Source: Thermovenabulum sp049723235
Lineage (GTDB): Bacteria > Bacillota > Thermosediminibacteria > Thermosediminibacterales > Thermosediminibacteraceae
DNA length: 64,000 nt
Assembly (NCBI RefSeq): GCF_049723235.1
Contig: NZ_JBNARB010000002.1
Location: 124,001 to 188,000, forward strand
Reading direction: 5' to 3'
Shown here: positions 1 through 9,645 of the stretch, piece after piece
How positions within the stretch are numbered: the stretch's first letter is position 1
Layout of the letters: every line of letters begins with the position of its first letter
Position numbers and translations under genes: made by a program
The notes under the pieces: generated by a model
Seen by the model: only the letters and a program-made list of their open reading frames with translations
The model's database searches: none
What the model was told of the DNA's origin: nothing

Positions 1-25
1 AGGGAATTTGCCATAAGGGTAATAT

Positions 26-53
26 AAAAAGGCGGTTTTAACCGCCTTTTTAT
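26..53 (-). terminator. Rho-independent terminator of the chemotaxis receptor gene
   Basis: An inverted repeat with arms GGCGGTT and AACCGCC is flanked by A and T runs on both sides. On the minus strand it overlaps the stop codon of the chemotaxis receptor gene and ends in a T tract. The symmetric flanks mean it could also stop transcripts arriving on the plus strand. Confidence 0.85.
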
Positions 54-2062
54 ATCTTAAACTTCTTTACATTTTCAATTAAGTCATTTGCAATAGAATT
101 TAATGTCTGAGAAGATGCCGCCACTTCCTCTGAAGAAGCGGAAAGTTCTTCGGAAGATGCGGAAACTTCTTCCGAGGCAGCAGAATTTTCTTCCGCCACA
201 GTGCTTACCTTTTCCGCTTTATCGAGAACATCATCCTTTGATCTTGTTATGTTGTTCATGGCTTCATAAACTCTCTCAATTAAAGGTGCTACTTTCAAAG
301 CTGATTCCAAAATTTCATTGAAAGATTGTACCGTACTATTGACAGAATTTGTCTGCATTTCTATAAAGTCATCCACATTCTTCACAGTCGTAATAACCTC
401 TTGTGTTTCTTTTTGAACCGCACCCACCAGTTTATTTATTTCCTCAGTGGATTTTTTCGTTTCTTCTGCCAGTTTTCTAACTTCTTCCGCTACTACTGCA
501 AAACCCCTGCCTGCTTCTCCCGCCCTTGCTGCTTCAATTGCGGCGTTCAGTGCAAGGAGATTGGTTTGAGCAGAAATTTCGCTGATAGTCCCGGTAAAAG
601 CCTCTATGCCCTGTATGCTGTTTGTCAATGTGTCGATTTTTTGTATTACCACTTTAAAAGCATTTTTCACATCTTCTATAGTTTTTATCAATTTTTCCAT
701 TTCCTTTTTGCCCATATCTGCCTTGCCGGAAGTGTTCTCGGTTTCATCTTTTACACTGCTTAGCTCTTTAAAAGCATTTTCGATGTTATTACTCAAAACA
801 TCCATGAGTTTTACTATTTCCATCAGGTCATTAGCTTGAGAGGTAGCACCCTCCGCCACCTGCTGTACTGTTTTGGCAACTTCCTGGGAAGAAGCTGCCA
901 TTTCTTGGGAGACCGCCGAAAGGCTTTCCGAGTGAGCGGCAAGCTCTTTGGCCCTCTGTGTAAGGTTACCGATAAGAAATCCAAGGGAACTTTTCATCTC
1001 GTTCATGGCTCTGGCAATATCTCCTATTTCATCTTTTCTATCTAAGTACCTTTTATCTACTTCAAAGTTTAGCTCTCCTTTTGCTACGCTTTTTAGTCTT
1101 TCCACCGCAAGTTTAAGAGGATTTGAAATCCTTTTCACTATAAAGGAAAGAAGTATAACCGAAAGTAAAATCATTAATACCGTATAAATTACCGAGCTAA
1201 AGAGCATTCCTTTCAGCACACCGGTAAAATCATTTACAGGTACCGTAGCGCCAATTATATACCTTCCCGCGGTTTTATATCTCATAAAATATAAGGCATT
1301 GTCGTAATTGTATTTAAATCTTCCTTCCTCCCCTGCCAATTGCTTGCCCCAGGGAAGTTCATCGAGTTTTTTACCTATCATATTTGAATCCCTGTGACTT
1401 AGAATAGCACGGGTATCTTTATCCGCAACCAAAATAAATCCGTTCTTGCCAAATCTGTAAATTTCAGACACTTTTTTAATATCAGCCTTTTGTAGTTCTT
1501 TTTGTAATCGCTCGGGCTTCACCCCAATCTGAACTATTCCGGGCTTATCCATACGGGATACACCTATGTACTGAAAAAGCACTTTGTCCGTTCCCCTCTG
1601 CTGGGGCTCCTGAGCGAGTTCAAAATTTTTATCTTTTAAACCCTGTAAAAAAGGTTTAGTTTGTTCCGAAGTGTTAAAATCAAAACCGTAAAATTCCGGT
1701 ACAGTTCCCCACTTTAAAACCCCATCGGAATCTATTACGTGGATTTCCTCCACATCCATGCTCTTTGCCAGGTTTACGAGCTTTTCCCTGGAGTTTATAA
1801 TTTCAGGTTTTTCAGCAATTATAAAGGCCACCGTCCTTGCTTTGGTAATGTAAAGGGCGTTCAATTCTTCCTTTAATTCCTTTATTCTCTCATCCTGATT
1901 TTTTACGTAATTTTCCACTTCCTGCACCTTTTGCGCAGCAAATTCATCCATTTGCCCCGATACCATATTAGTCGTAAAATAATAAGAAATTGCCGTAAGT
2001 ATTAGAGTTGAAAGTATTACTATAATCGCAACGGGTATTGTGATTTGTTTTCTTATATCCAT
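50..2062 (-). CDS. Methyl-accepting chemotaxis protein with Cache-type sensor domain
   Basis: Transmembrane chemoreceptor that passes ligand binding to the CheA/CheW complex. Seen in the 670-residue product: an N-terminal membrane segment (about residues 8-28), an extracellular region of about 250 residues resembling a double Cache domain, a second membrane segment near residue 285-310, a HAMP linker, then a long coiled-coil signalling domain with the conserved hairpin tip (EISAQTNLLALNAAIEAARA). The C-terminus is a run of Ser/Glu/Ala heptads. The longest open frame starts at 2080, but GGAGGG at 2069-2074 sits six bases before the ATG at 2062 and touches the earlier ATG, so 2062 is preferred. 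It stands alone, divergent from the HD-GYP gene. The ligand cannot be read from the sequence. Confidence 0.95.
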   Translation of the reverse strand: MDIRKQITIPVAIIVILSTLILTAISYYFTTNMVSGQMDEFAAQKVQEVENYVKNQDERIKELKEELNALYITKARTVAFIIAEKPEIINSREKLVNLAKSMDVEEIHVIDSDGVLKWGTVPEFYGFDFNTSEQTKPFLQGLKDKNFELAQEPQQRGTDKVLFQYIGVSRMDKPGIVQIGVKPERLQKELQKADIKKVSEIYRFGKNGFILVADKDTRAILSHRDSNMIGKKLDELPWGKQLAGEEGRFKYNYDNALYFMRYKTAGRYIIGATVPVNDFTGVLKGMLFSSVIYTVLMILLSVILLSFIVKRISNPLKLAVERLKSVAKGELNFEVDKRYLDRKDEIGDIARAMNEMKSSLGFLIGNLTQRAKELAAHSESLSAVSQEMAASSQEVAKTVQQVAEGATSQANDLMEIVKLMDVLSNNIENAFKELSSVKDETENTSGKADMGKKEMEKLIKTIEDVKNAFKVVIQKIDTLTNSIQGIEAFTGTISEISAQTNLLALNAAIEAARAGEAGRGFAVVAEEVRKLAEETKKSTEEINKLVGAVQKETQEVITTVKNVDDFIEMQTNSVNSTVQSFNEILESALKVAPLIERVYEAMNNITRSKDDVLDKAEKVSTVAEENSAASEEVSASSEELSASSEEVAASSQTLNSIANDLIENVKKFKI

Positions 2063-2163
2063 AAACATCCCTCCAAACAAAGTTTTTTGTGAATTTTAAA
2101 CAATATTTGGACTCATTTTTTTGTAATATTTTAACTATATTTGTTATTTTTTAATATGTTTAA

Positions 2164-2193
2164 ATTATATTACAAAATTCGACAAAAAATCAA
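2164..2193 (-). promoter_or_regulatory. Predicted sigma-A promoter of the chemotaxis receptor gene
   Basis: On the minus strand TTGATT (2188-2193) lies 18 bases before TATAAT (2164-2169), about 100 bases upstream of the start codon. I did not see a motility sigma factor promoter (TAAA and GCCGATAA boxes). The region is very AT-rich, so a chance match is possible. Confidence 0.45.
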
Positions 2194-2289
2194 TAATTTA
2201 GTTTTTCTACATAAAATTTGAAGGATATTTGTCATAATATGTAGAATTATATAAAAGCTATTCTTTACTTTCTGAGCGGCGGTGATAGG

Positions 2290-3924
2290 GTGAATTTTAA
2301 AAAGTTTTACATAATTTCAACCGTCATTTTATGCATATTGCCCATGATTTTTTTATTTTTATACGTTGTAAGAATACTCATCCCTGGCTATGAAAGGACA
2401 ATTACCAATTACCATATAGTTGAAACCCAAAAAAATTTAGAAAAAATCATCGGCAAAAACCTGGAAGATTTAAAAATAACCGCCCGGGATTATTCTGTTT
2501 GGAGCAATATGTACGAAGCCTTTCAGATAAAAGATATAGAATATATTAAAAGAAACTACAGCGGTTATCTCCCTGATGAACCCTATAACCTTTCGCTAAT
2601 ACTGGCGGTGGATCTAAATAAAAACCCCCTTGATTTTTATTCCGATCAGCCTTATTCCGTTGATTCCCTTCTTCAAAATAAAGAAATAGACATCCTATAT
2701 AAGAAAACCTTAGAGGATTTAAAAAATGGCGGGTTGAATGCCGCTATAAAATCAGGATACATAAAGTTAAATAATTATATTTACGCCTTCGGAATATCCC
2801 CGATTCTCGACGATCGGGATTTTTCAAAACCTCCTATGGGAATACTGCTGATAGGGCGTGAAATTAATGAAAATTTTCTCGGAAAGGTAAACTCTTATAT
2901 AGAATCCCCTTTAATTTTCTGCAATGAAGATAAAGAGCATCCTCCATTAATAAAAGGTTTTTTAAAAAGAGAAATCCCTGTCTTTGACATCTGGGGTCAT
3001 CCCTTGGGGCGATTTATCTCATATTTCAACCTGGGAGTTTTAAGAACCATATACCGCAACTTCTTTCTTTTCTTTATTATCTTCTGCATATTTATCTTTT
3101 CTTTAGGAGTATTGTTTGCCATTTCTTTTTCCTCATATTTTGCCAGACAGTTTTATGATCTTGAAGTAAATGCTTTGAAAAGTTTATCTATAAATAATAG
3201 TGAACGCATCTCCGGAATAATTGCCCAGAATATCAAAAACCCTTTCAAAAAGGTCTCAATGGTGGTCGATATTCTTTCAAGGGAACTAAAAGAAAAAATA
3301 GCGGTTCTGGAGGCACAAAGAAAAAGACTCCTTACCCTTTACGAATCGGAAAAAAGGCAGTTTGAAGACACTATAAAAATGCTTGTCTCAATAGTAGAAT
3401 TAAAAGACCCTTACACCAAAGGCCATGCAGAAAGGGTAAGTAAAATAGCCGTAAAAATAGGCGAAAAGCTCGGAATATCACCTTCCGAGCGGGAAAATCT
3501 TGAAATAGCAGGGCTTTTACATGACATAGGCAAGATAATCATCCCTGAAAACATACTAAACAAAACCGGAAAACTTTCCAGGGATGAGTATGAGTTAATA
3601 AAACTGCACACCACTTACGGATTTCATATATTAAATGAGAACCAGACCTTCCGGCACATTGCAAAAATAGTTCTTTTCCACCACGAAAACATTAACGGCA
3701 CGGGCTACCCCAGAGGCATTAAAGGAGAAGATATTCCCTTAGAGTCAAAAATTATTTCTATTGCCGATGTTTACGATGCCCTTACTACGGACAGGCCCTA
3801 TCGAAAAGCTTATTCCAAAGAAGAAGCCCTAAAAATTATGGAACAGGATGCGGGGAAAAAATTTGATGAAAAGATTTTTGAGGTGTTCAAGGAAGTAATA
3901 AGGGAGGGCGATATCCATAGTTAG
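2290..3924 (+). CDS. CHASE4-sensor HD-GYP domain protein, putative c-di-GMP phosphodiesterase
   Basis: Membrane protein of 544 residues likely to hydrolyse cyclic di-GMP in response to an external signal. Seen: an N-terminal membrane anchor (residues 8-30), an extracellular region with the CHASE4-like sequence DYSVWSNMYEAF, a second membrane segment near 255-280, a short coiled coil, and a C-terminal HD-GYP domain with HAERVSKIA, LLHDIGKI, a second HH pair and NGTGYP. In the family the last motif is usually DGTGYP; here the first residue is Asn, while the metal-binding His and Asp residues are present. The start is GTG, preceded by GGCGGTGA. It is divergent from the chemoreceptor. No GGDEF domain is attached. 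Confidence 0.9.
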   Translation: MNFKKFYIISTVILCILPMIFLFLYVVRILIPGYERTITNYHIVETQKNLEKIIGKNLEDLKITARDYSVWSNMYEAFQIKDIEYIKRNYSGYLPDEPYNLSLILAVDLNKNPLDFYSDQPYSVDSLLQNKEIDILYKKTLEDLKNGGLNAAIKSGYIKLNNYIYAFGISPILDDRDFSKPPMGILLIGREINENFLGKVNSYIESPLIFCNEDKEHPPLIKGFLKREIPVFDIWGHPLGRFISYFNLGVLRTIYRNFFLFFIIFCIFIFSLGVLFAISFSSYFARQFYDLEVNALKSLSINNSERISGIIAQNIKNPFKKVSMVVDILSRELKEKIAVLEAQRKRLLTLYESEKRQFEDTIKMLVSIVELKDPYTKGHAERVSKIAVKIGEKLGISPSERENLEIAGLLHDIGKIIIPENILNKTGKLSRDEYELIKLHTTYGFHILNENQTFRHIAKIVLFHHENINGTGYPRGIKGEDIPLESKIISIADVYDALTTDRPYRKAYSKEEALKIMEQDAGKKFDEKIFEVFKEVIREGDIHS

Positions 3925-3954
3925 TTAAGTCTATATAATTGTGTAAAAAGGGAT

Positions 3955-4099
3955 TGAGCCTCTCCCACCCTCTGGTTAGAAGATTCAAAAATATTTCATC
4001 ACCTTCTTTTAAAAAAACTAAAGATGAAGGAATGGCTAAACTTTTGGAATTAAAGCCGAACCTTAAACTGGATTTGAACAAACTAAAACGTGTTGTATA
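3955..4099 (+). pseudogene. Possible gene remnant after the HD-GYP gene
   Basis: An open stretch read on the plus strand ends at a TAA near 4099 and gives a Lys/Leu-rich tail (KDEGMAKLLELKPNLKLDLN) that looks more protein-like than random. It has no start codon with a ribosome binding site and I do not recognise the family. It could equally be non-coding. Confidence 0.2.
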
Positions 4100-4101
4100 A
4101 A

Positions 4102-4155
4102 ATAAAGGATATATTCATTGCACTGTCCTTTAAAGCCTTGGAGCCCCTAACTCTC
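4102..4155 (-). repeat. Second copy of the S-layer leader motif
   Basis: On the minus strand this stretch repeats the order of conserved blocks found in the leader of the large SLH gene at 9575-9633: a GAG-GUU-GGGGC-CUCCAA block, a short A-rich linker, then CAGTGCA inside a hairpin closed by AAAGGA and TCCTTT. It lies just downstream of the terminator of that gene and drives no obvious reading frame, so it may be an orphan or duplicated copy. The first hairpin is less perfect than in the upstream copy. Confidence 0.45.
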
Positions 4156-4158
4156 ACT

Positions 4159-4190
4159 AAAGAGGCAGGCTTTTAGCCTGCCTCTTTTAG
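4159..4190 (-). terminator. Terminator of the large SLH protein gene
   Basis: A strong inverted repeat (arms AAAGAGGCAGGC and GCCTGCCTCTTT) starts four bases after the stop codon. The T run is short on the minus strand and similar on the plus strand, so it may work in both directions. Confidence 0.75.
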
Positions 4191-4193
4191 TCC

Positions 4194-7100
4194 CTATTCT
4201 CCATTAAAACTTCCCATAATATATAAGCTCTCTTTTGTTAATATTGAAATATTTTCTTTTACATCGATTAAGTTAATATTAACTCTAAATAATCCCTCTA
4301 TGTTACATATTATATAAACTTGAGTAGTTGATTCATAAACTGCAGGTAATTCAAATCCATTTAACGGTCCCCATCCAGTTTCAACTATATTATACCAATT
4401 CCCTGCAGTATCCTTTGCCCAGAGCTGTATTTTTTCAGAAGCATCTGTCCAACCATAATTTTCATCATATACTTCAACTGATACCGTCATTCTTACAGCA
4501 TCATAACCTAATAAACCTTCTTTAACAGTTTTAAGCGTTATATTAATAGGCGTTTTGTCATATACAAATTGTTCTACAATTTCATTCGAAATTGGAATCC
4601 CATTATTTTCAGGTAATAAATCACCAGAATAAAATGTGATATTATCAAGTAACTCTATTTCGTATTGAGAATGTTCATCTATCCAAAAATCAAACCAAGT
4701 TAATGATAAATCTATTTTACTTTCTCCATCCTTGCCATATAAGTTCCCCTCTATTTTAAACCTTCCTGATTCAGCTACAGCTATATAAACATCCCAATAA
4801 TTAATATAATTTGGTGCAATTTCTTCGTTTATTTGAAATTCATAACCTATTAGATTGTACCATTGATCATTATCTTTCAACCATACTTGAACTTTTTCAT
4901 TAGCTAAAACCCAATTATTCTCTCCAGCTTCTTGATATGCTTTTACTTCAACAACAGCACCATTATAAGGTAAATTACCTAAACAATTTGGATCTGATTC
5001 GATTATTAATTTGATTGGCAAAATATTATTAGAAGTTAAAATAGTTTTAATTTCGTTTTCTTTAATTAGTCCTTTATTTATTATCAAATTGTCTCCCCAA
5101 TCGAACCCCATTTTATATAGCGAATGAGCATTTAACGTTAATTCTATAAACTTCTCATCTATTGTTTTATTTGTATTTAAATCGTATAACTTTGTTTTAA
5201 CTATATATTTTCCTGGTTTTTTTACGATTACATGTATTGGTAAAGTTATTTCCTCTCCAGAAAATAATGCTATACCTTCTTGAGGTCCCCACCCATTGGT
5301 AATAATGTTTTCCCAATCTCCTGCCGTATCCTTTGTAAAAAGCATCAATTTATCTTCTCCAGGAACATAATTTTCTCCATCTATTTCATAAACATATTCT
5401 ATTACAATTCGCGCACTTTTATAATTTTTTTCAGATATTATATCCCCATAATCCGACATAAATATAGGTTGTATTTTCAAATTTATTGGAGAATATCCTG
5501 CAGATAATTCATTCATTAATCTATTTAATTCATCTTGATTTTTATAATTATTTTCAAAATATGGTTCTATAGCAAAACTTACAAAACTATCTAAATTTGC
5601 TATATTAAATTCTGGATATTCTCTAAAAGAATAATTTACATTTTTGGAAATTATTAGGAATTTATGGCTATTTATAGGTTCTTCCCATAATTCAAATTGA
5701 ATCTGATAATTACCGTAATCTTTAATAATAGGATATATATACATAGTTACTGTCGTTTCTGCCCCTAAGTTGCCAATATTATACCAATTTGAATTTTCAT
5801 CATATTTTTGAGCAATATCTATCCACCCTGCTTCTTCATTATATACCCAAAGTTGAACATCATTATATGGTTCAAAATTTTCATTAACCACCATTGCCCT
5901 CATTGAGACATTATTATATGGATTCCCTGATCCTATTCCTTTAATTGTGATTTCGATTGGTTTAATTTCTTCTAAAATATTTTCACTAAAATCTTCAGGC
6001 ACTGGCAATGTTTCAACCTTTTTGAATGAAAAGTTATTATTTATCTTAATATCCGGCTCAATATATATTTCATTTTGAACTGCTGTCACATTAATTTCTA
6101 TTTCATTTGATGTGATTTCAGCATCATTATTCTGTGTATCAACAAGCGTAAACTTTATTTTACACTGACCTGCTTCTTTAAATGATACTGAAATATTGGT
6201 GTTGGGATTATAATCCTTTAATATAAATGTATTTTGGTTTCCTCCTTCCCTCCACGGTTCCCAATACCATATTCTATTTTCTTTGATTACAGTTCCCGGA
6301 GCAAAAATTTCTACAGTGTCCTCAGCTATTCCTTCTGGTTTTTCAACCTCAATTTTCATCTTCGGATTTATATATCCAAATTCTCCTCTGTTTTCCAAGT
6401 CACAGTATAAATAAACATTTATATCTTTATATTCATTTACTTTTACATCATTTGGCCCTGAAATTTCAATTGTATATTTTGGTTTTTGGAAGTATATAAG
6501 CAAGCCTTCTCCACTGGATATTCTTTCTGGTAATGCCTTAGTATCTATGAGATACGCTGAAAATTTATCAAAATATACATTGTCTTCTATAGTATCTTTA
6601 TCATAGTATAACCTATACGGTATCTCGATTTTTTCACCATATACATAGTCTCTTATATCTAAGTATTGTATCTTTGATTCATTATTAAATATCATCCTTT
6701 GTTTTTCATTGTTATTTTTATCGTATACAACAAATATTACATTTAAATCATCAGGTAGTGTTTCCCATAATTCTAATTCTAATTTTACATCACCACTATT
6801 TATTAAATCACTTAATTTTATTTCACCTTCTTTATAAGGTCCACCGATAAGTGTCCTTATTTCATTATTTTCAATAGTACCAAAATGATAATATGGTACC
6901 GTATCAAATTTTATAGTATAAACTTTACCGATTTTATTTGTATATTTATTTTTTACATTAATTTTTATTTCATTATTATTAAAATCTTTTACTATTTCTG
7001 CATATGTATTTGGATCCTTTGTAACAATTTCTTCTATGTTATAATTGTCTAGGGTCAAATATTTCCCGATTAAATTATTATTTTCATGAAATTCTTCTAT

Positions 7101-9350
7101 ATAAGGTATATGAATTGTAATGTTATCAGGAATATCTCCGCTATAAAGTTTTTCGAAAGTTCTCTGTTCGTTATACCAAATAAAGTTAGCGGCAATTTTA
7201 AATGATTTTAATGTATAATCAGTATTATCAACAACATTAAGCGTAAATGTTACCTCCTCATTTTCGTTCCCAGCTATGTCCTTTACCGCACCTGCTGCTA
7301 CTTTAAATGTAAATGTCCCTACCAAGCCGCATACCTCATTACCTGTATCCGGTGTCACTATCAATGTCTTCTTTGTCGTGTCTGAATTGTCAAGGGATAG
7401 AACACCGTATCTTACGTATCCATTTCCAAGATTTACTTTAACAATCGGTGTGCCTACTACTTCCACTGGCTCACTTACTTCTACTTTTATCGATGTTACT
7501 TTATCCCCTAAGTTGCAGGTTAATTTTCCATCTGTCGATGTTATTACTTTTCCACCTTCAAAAGTAGCGGTTAGAATCTTCATCGTGGGTTGTGTTAAAT
7601 CTACAAATCTCGCTTCTATTGTATGTTTCTCTTTTATATTGCTGAATGTGTAAGTCATTGTCGTATCATTCGTAATTTCGATAGGTGAACTATCTACAAG
7701 CACCTGGGATATCTTGTATCCGCTGTTTGCTGTAATTGTAAATTCTTTTGAACCACCATTGGCTACGGCTATTTCTCCAGATGGGGTTATGGTTCCGCCC
7801 TCTCCTGCTGTGGCGGTTATGGTATATGTAGTAGGTGTAGAAGGACCTCCTCCAGTGCTACCTCCTCCTGTTCCCCCTCCACCACCTGATCCACCGGTTT
7901 CTGATTTTTGCGGCTGACTTTGGGTTGTGCTTGTTACTTCCGTTCCACCTACAACAGCTTTTACATCGTTTTCGACAACTACATTTTTAACTTTTTGCTC
8001 AATTACTACCTCATTAGCCTTTACAACAGCTTTTTCAATTGTTCCCTGACCCTCTATGTTTGCCTTCGCATTTACTTCCACAGTTTTAACTACAACATCT
8101 CCAGCAAGGACTAACTTTGTTTCCTTAGCCGTTTCGGCAACAACTAAGTTTTCTATAACAGTATTTTGCACCACAACTTGAGCGCTTTCAGCCTTTACTT
8201 CTACATTTTTAATTTCAACCTTTTCAAGCGCAACCAATTCTACATTTTTTACCTGTTCAGAAATAAAAAGATTTGTTATGGTACCATTTGCAATTTCTAT
8301 TTTAACACCTTCTGTTTCTACCTTAAGGGTTTCTACTTGTGTAGCTATTACAGCTTTTTCCTCCGTTGCAACGAATACATTTTTTACAACCGCTTCCTGA
8401 GTATTTTCAGCTTCTATCTTTGCTCCTGAATTTAATTCCATATTTTCAATAACAGTTTTACCCTGTATTGCTATTCTAATATTTCCGCCTTCTTTTTCTA
8501 TAGTTACATACCCAAGATTTGAATCTTTTATAATAATACTATTTTGCCCACCGCCAAAGACTAAGGTTTTCCCTTTTACCACAACGTTTTCTAATACAAC
8601 TTCTCCTTCACCTATGCCATGGGCTAAATATAAGTTTCCATTAATTACGGCATTCTTAAAAGTTACATTAGGTCTATTTATTATTACATTTTTATATTCC
8701 GTTTTTTCGTTTTCTTTCCCATATACTCCTTCTTTATTTATTACATAGCTAAATGCATTATCAAGAACCTTTATAACCTCAGCTCTCGTAGCTTTACCTT
8801 CTGGCTTGAAAGTGCCATCGGTATATCCATTCATATAACCTTCTTTCACTATTGCACATACAGCACCCTTAGCCCACTGTGCAACCTTATCTTTATCCTT
8901 AAAATTTTCTAATAAACTATCATCGTTTATCTCGTTTAATTTTACAAGCCTACCTATTATAGCGGCCATTTCCTGTCTTGTAATCTCATTATTGGGTTTA
9001 AAAGTATTATCACTATAACCGTTTACAATTTTTGCTGCAAAAGCTTTTGCGATTTCATCATAATACCAGGAATTCTTTTCAACATCTTTGAAATTTATTT
9101 CCGCTTTTTTATAAAACCCGAAAACCCTATTTATTAAAGTTACAAACTCTGCTCTTGTAATAGTTTTATCCGGTTTTATTGTTCCATCGGAATAACCAGA
9201 TAATAAACCATTTTGATTCCATTTTATTAAAACATCTTTCGCCCAATGAGTTTTTAATTCAGGATAATCTGCCGCTCTTGCTGTAAAGGAAAATAAAAAT
9301 AAAAATACTAAGGTAAACATTGCTGTAATTTTTATAATTTTGCAGTTCAA
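4194..9350 (-). CDS. Giant S-layer homology (SLH) domain exoprotein
   Basis: Secreted cell-surface protein of 1718 residues. Order seen: signal peptide (residues 1-26, cleavage after ARA); three SLH motifs (about 28-205) that in the family bind secondary cell-wall polymer; a Val/Glu/Asn-rich repetitive region (about 216-475) resembling a beta-helix; a Gly/Ser linker near 485-510; a bacterial repeat domain with AGEGGTITPSGE; an Ig-like domain; then about 1000 residues with four related modules marked by QLW-x-KDTAG-x-WYNI-type motifs. No catalytic motif is evident, so a structural or adhesive role is likely. The start is TTG at 9350, seven bases after AAGGGGGG. DNA coding for the C-terminal half (4200-7250) is visibly more AT-rich than that coding for the Ig-like region. 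Expression may be set by the RNA leader upstream. Confidence 0.92.
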   Translation of the reverse strand: MNCKIIKITAMFTLVFLFLFSFTARAADYPELKTHWAKDVLIKWNQNGLLSGYSDGTIKPDKTITRAEFVTLINRVFGFYKKAEINFKDVEKNSWYYDEIAKAFAAKIVNGYSDNTFKPNNEITRQEMAAIIGRLVKLNEINDDSLLENFKDKDKVAQWAKGAVCAIVKEGYMNGYTDGTFKPEGKATRAEVIKVLDNAFSYVINKEGVYGKENEKTEYKNVIINRPNVTFKNAVINGNLYLAHGIGEGEVVLENVVVKGKTLVFGGGQNSIIIKDSNLGYVTIEKEGGNIRIAIQGKTVIENMELNSGAKIEAENTQEAVVKNVFVATEEKAVIATQVETLKVETEGVKIEIANGTITNLFISEQVKNVELVALEKVEIKNVEVKAESAQVVVQNTVIENLVVAETAKETKLVLAGDVVVKTVEVNAKANIEGQGTIEKAVVKANEVVIEQKVKNVVVENDVKAVVGGTEVTSTTQSQPQKSETGGSGGGGGTGGGSTGGGPSTPTTYTITATAGEGGTITPSGEIAVANGGSKEFTITANSGYKISQVLVDSSPIEITNDTTMTYTFSNIKEKHTIEARFVDLTQPTMKILTATFEGGKVITSTDGKLTCNLGDKVTSIKVEVSEPVEVVGTPIVKVNLGNGYVRYGVLSLDNSDTTKKTLIVTPDTGNEVCGLVGTFTFKVAAGAVKDIAGNENEEVTFTLNVVDNTDYTLKSFKIAANFIWYNEQRTFEKLYSGDIPDNITIHIPYIEEFHENNNLIGKYLTLDNYNIEEIVTKDPNTYAEIVKDFNNNEIKINVKNKYTNKIGKVYTIKFDTVPYYHFGTIENNEIRTLIGGPYKEGEIKLSDLINSGDVKLELELWETLPDDLNVIFVVYDKNNNEKQRMIFNNESKIQYLDIRDYVYGEKIEIPYRLYYDKDTIEDNVYFDKFSAYLIDTKALPERISSGEGLLIYFQKPKYTIEISGPNDVKVNEYKDINVYLYCDLENRGEFGYINPKMKIEVEKPEGIAEDTVEIFAPGTVIKENRIWYWEPWREGGNQNTFILKDYNPNTNISVSFKEAGQCKIKFTLVDTQNNDAEITSNEIEINVTAVQNEIYIEPDIKINNNFSFKKVETLPVPEDFSENILEEIKPIEITIKGIGSGNPYNNVSMRAMVVNENFEPYNDVQLWVYNEEAGWIDIAQKYDENSNWYNIGNLGAETTVTMYIYPIIKDYGNYQIQFELWEEPINSHKFLIISKNVNYSFREYPEFNIANLDSFVSFAIEPYFENNYKNQDELNRLMNELSAGYSPINLKIQPIFMSDYGDIISEKNYKSARIVIEYVYEIDGENYVPGEDKLMLFTKDTAGDWENIITNGWGPQEGIALFSGEEITLPIHVIVKKPGKYIVKTKLYDLNTNKTIDEKFIELTLNAHSLYKMGFDWGDNLIINKGLIKENEIKTILTSNNILPIKLIIESDPNCLGNLPYNGAVVEVKAYQEAGENNWVLANEKVQVWLKDNDQWYNLIGYEFQINEEIAPNYINYWDVYIAVAESGRFKIEGNLYGKDGESKIDLSLTWFDFWIDEHSQYEIELLDNITFYSGDLLPENNGIPISNEIVEQFVYDKTPINITLKTVKEGLLGYDAVRMTVSVEVYDENYGWTDASEKIQLWAKDTAGNWYNIVETGWGPLNGFELPAVYESTTQVYIICNIEGLFRVNINLIDVKENISILTKESLYIMGSFNGE

Positions 9351-9430
9351 ATAAAAACCCCCCTTTTGTTGTATATTTTCTAATGAAAAATATTAATAAA
9401 AATAATTCAACACACCCCCTTAAGGCTAAA

Positions 9431-9460
9431 ATAAAAAACTGCCGTAATAACGGCAGTGCA
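9431..9460 (-). terminator. Leader terminator (attenuator) before the SLH gene
   Basis: On the minus strand ACTGCCGT-loop-ACGGCAGT is followed directly by TTTTTT, a textbook intrinsic terminator, yet it lies about 80 bases before the SLH start codon and after a likely promoter. The 5' arm and its flank (TGCACTGCC, 9452-9460) are exactly complementary to GGCAGTGCA in the upstream leader hairpin (9586-9594). The two pairings exclude each other, as in an attenuator. Confidence 0.65.
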
Positions 9461-9574
9461 AAAAATCTTATTAAGAAAAAATACGAATTAAAACGACAAA
9501 TTTTTACATTAAATGACAAAAATATGTTGCCAAGATTAAAATAATATATTAAAATAATATATTATTATAAAAAC

Positions 9575-9633
9575 AAGGGTATATATGCACTGCCCTTATC
9601 TTTTGACCTTTGGAGGCCCCAACTCCAAGGGTC
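9575..9633 (-). promoter_or_regulatory. Structured 5' leader of the SLH gene, riboswitch-like candidate
   Basis: Two hairpins in a row on the minus strand. Hairpin 1 (9605-9633) is an 11-pair stem closing a GGGGC-containing loop. Hairpin 2 (9575-9597) has arms AAGGG and CCCTT, and its loop carries CAGTGCA. A terminator that can pair with hairpin 2 follows about 115 bases later. I do not recognise a known riboswitch consensus; in particular the GGGCAAACC block of the c-di-GMP-I class is absent. A related copy sits at 4102-4155. Confidence 0.5.
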
Positions 9634-9645
9634 TTAATATTTTTA

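Noticed and set aside
3887..4081. Open frame on the minus strand opposite the HD-GYP gene end
   Set aside because: Starts with a poorly placed TTG, has no ribosome binding site and partly mirrors the HD-GYP coding sequence.
9259..9519. Open frame of 86 codons overlapping the start of the SLH gene on the same strand
   Set aside because: Out of frame with the signal peptide and spans the leader terminator; no ribosome binding site and composition typical of AT-rich noise.
9575..9633. c-di-GMP riboswitch upstream of the SLH gene
   Set aside because: Such switches often control surface genes in Clostridia, but the conserved blocks of class I (GGGCAAACC and the GAAA loop with its receptor) are absent and I could not fit class II either.
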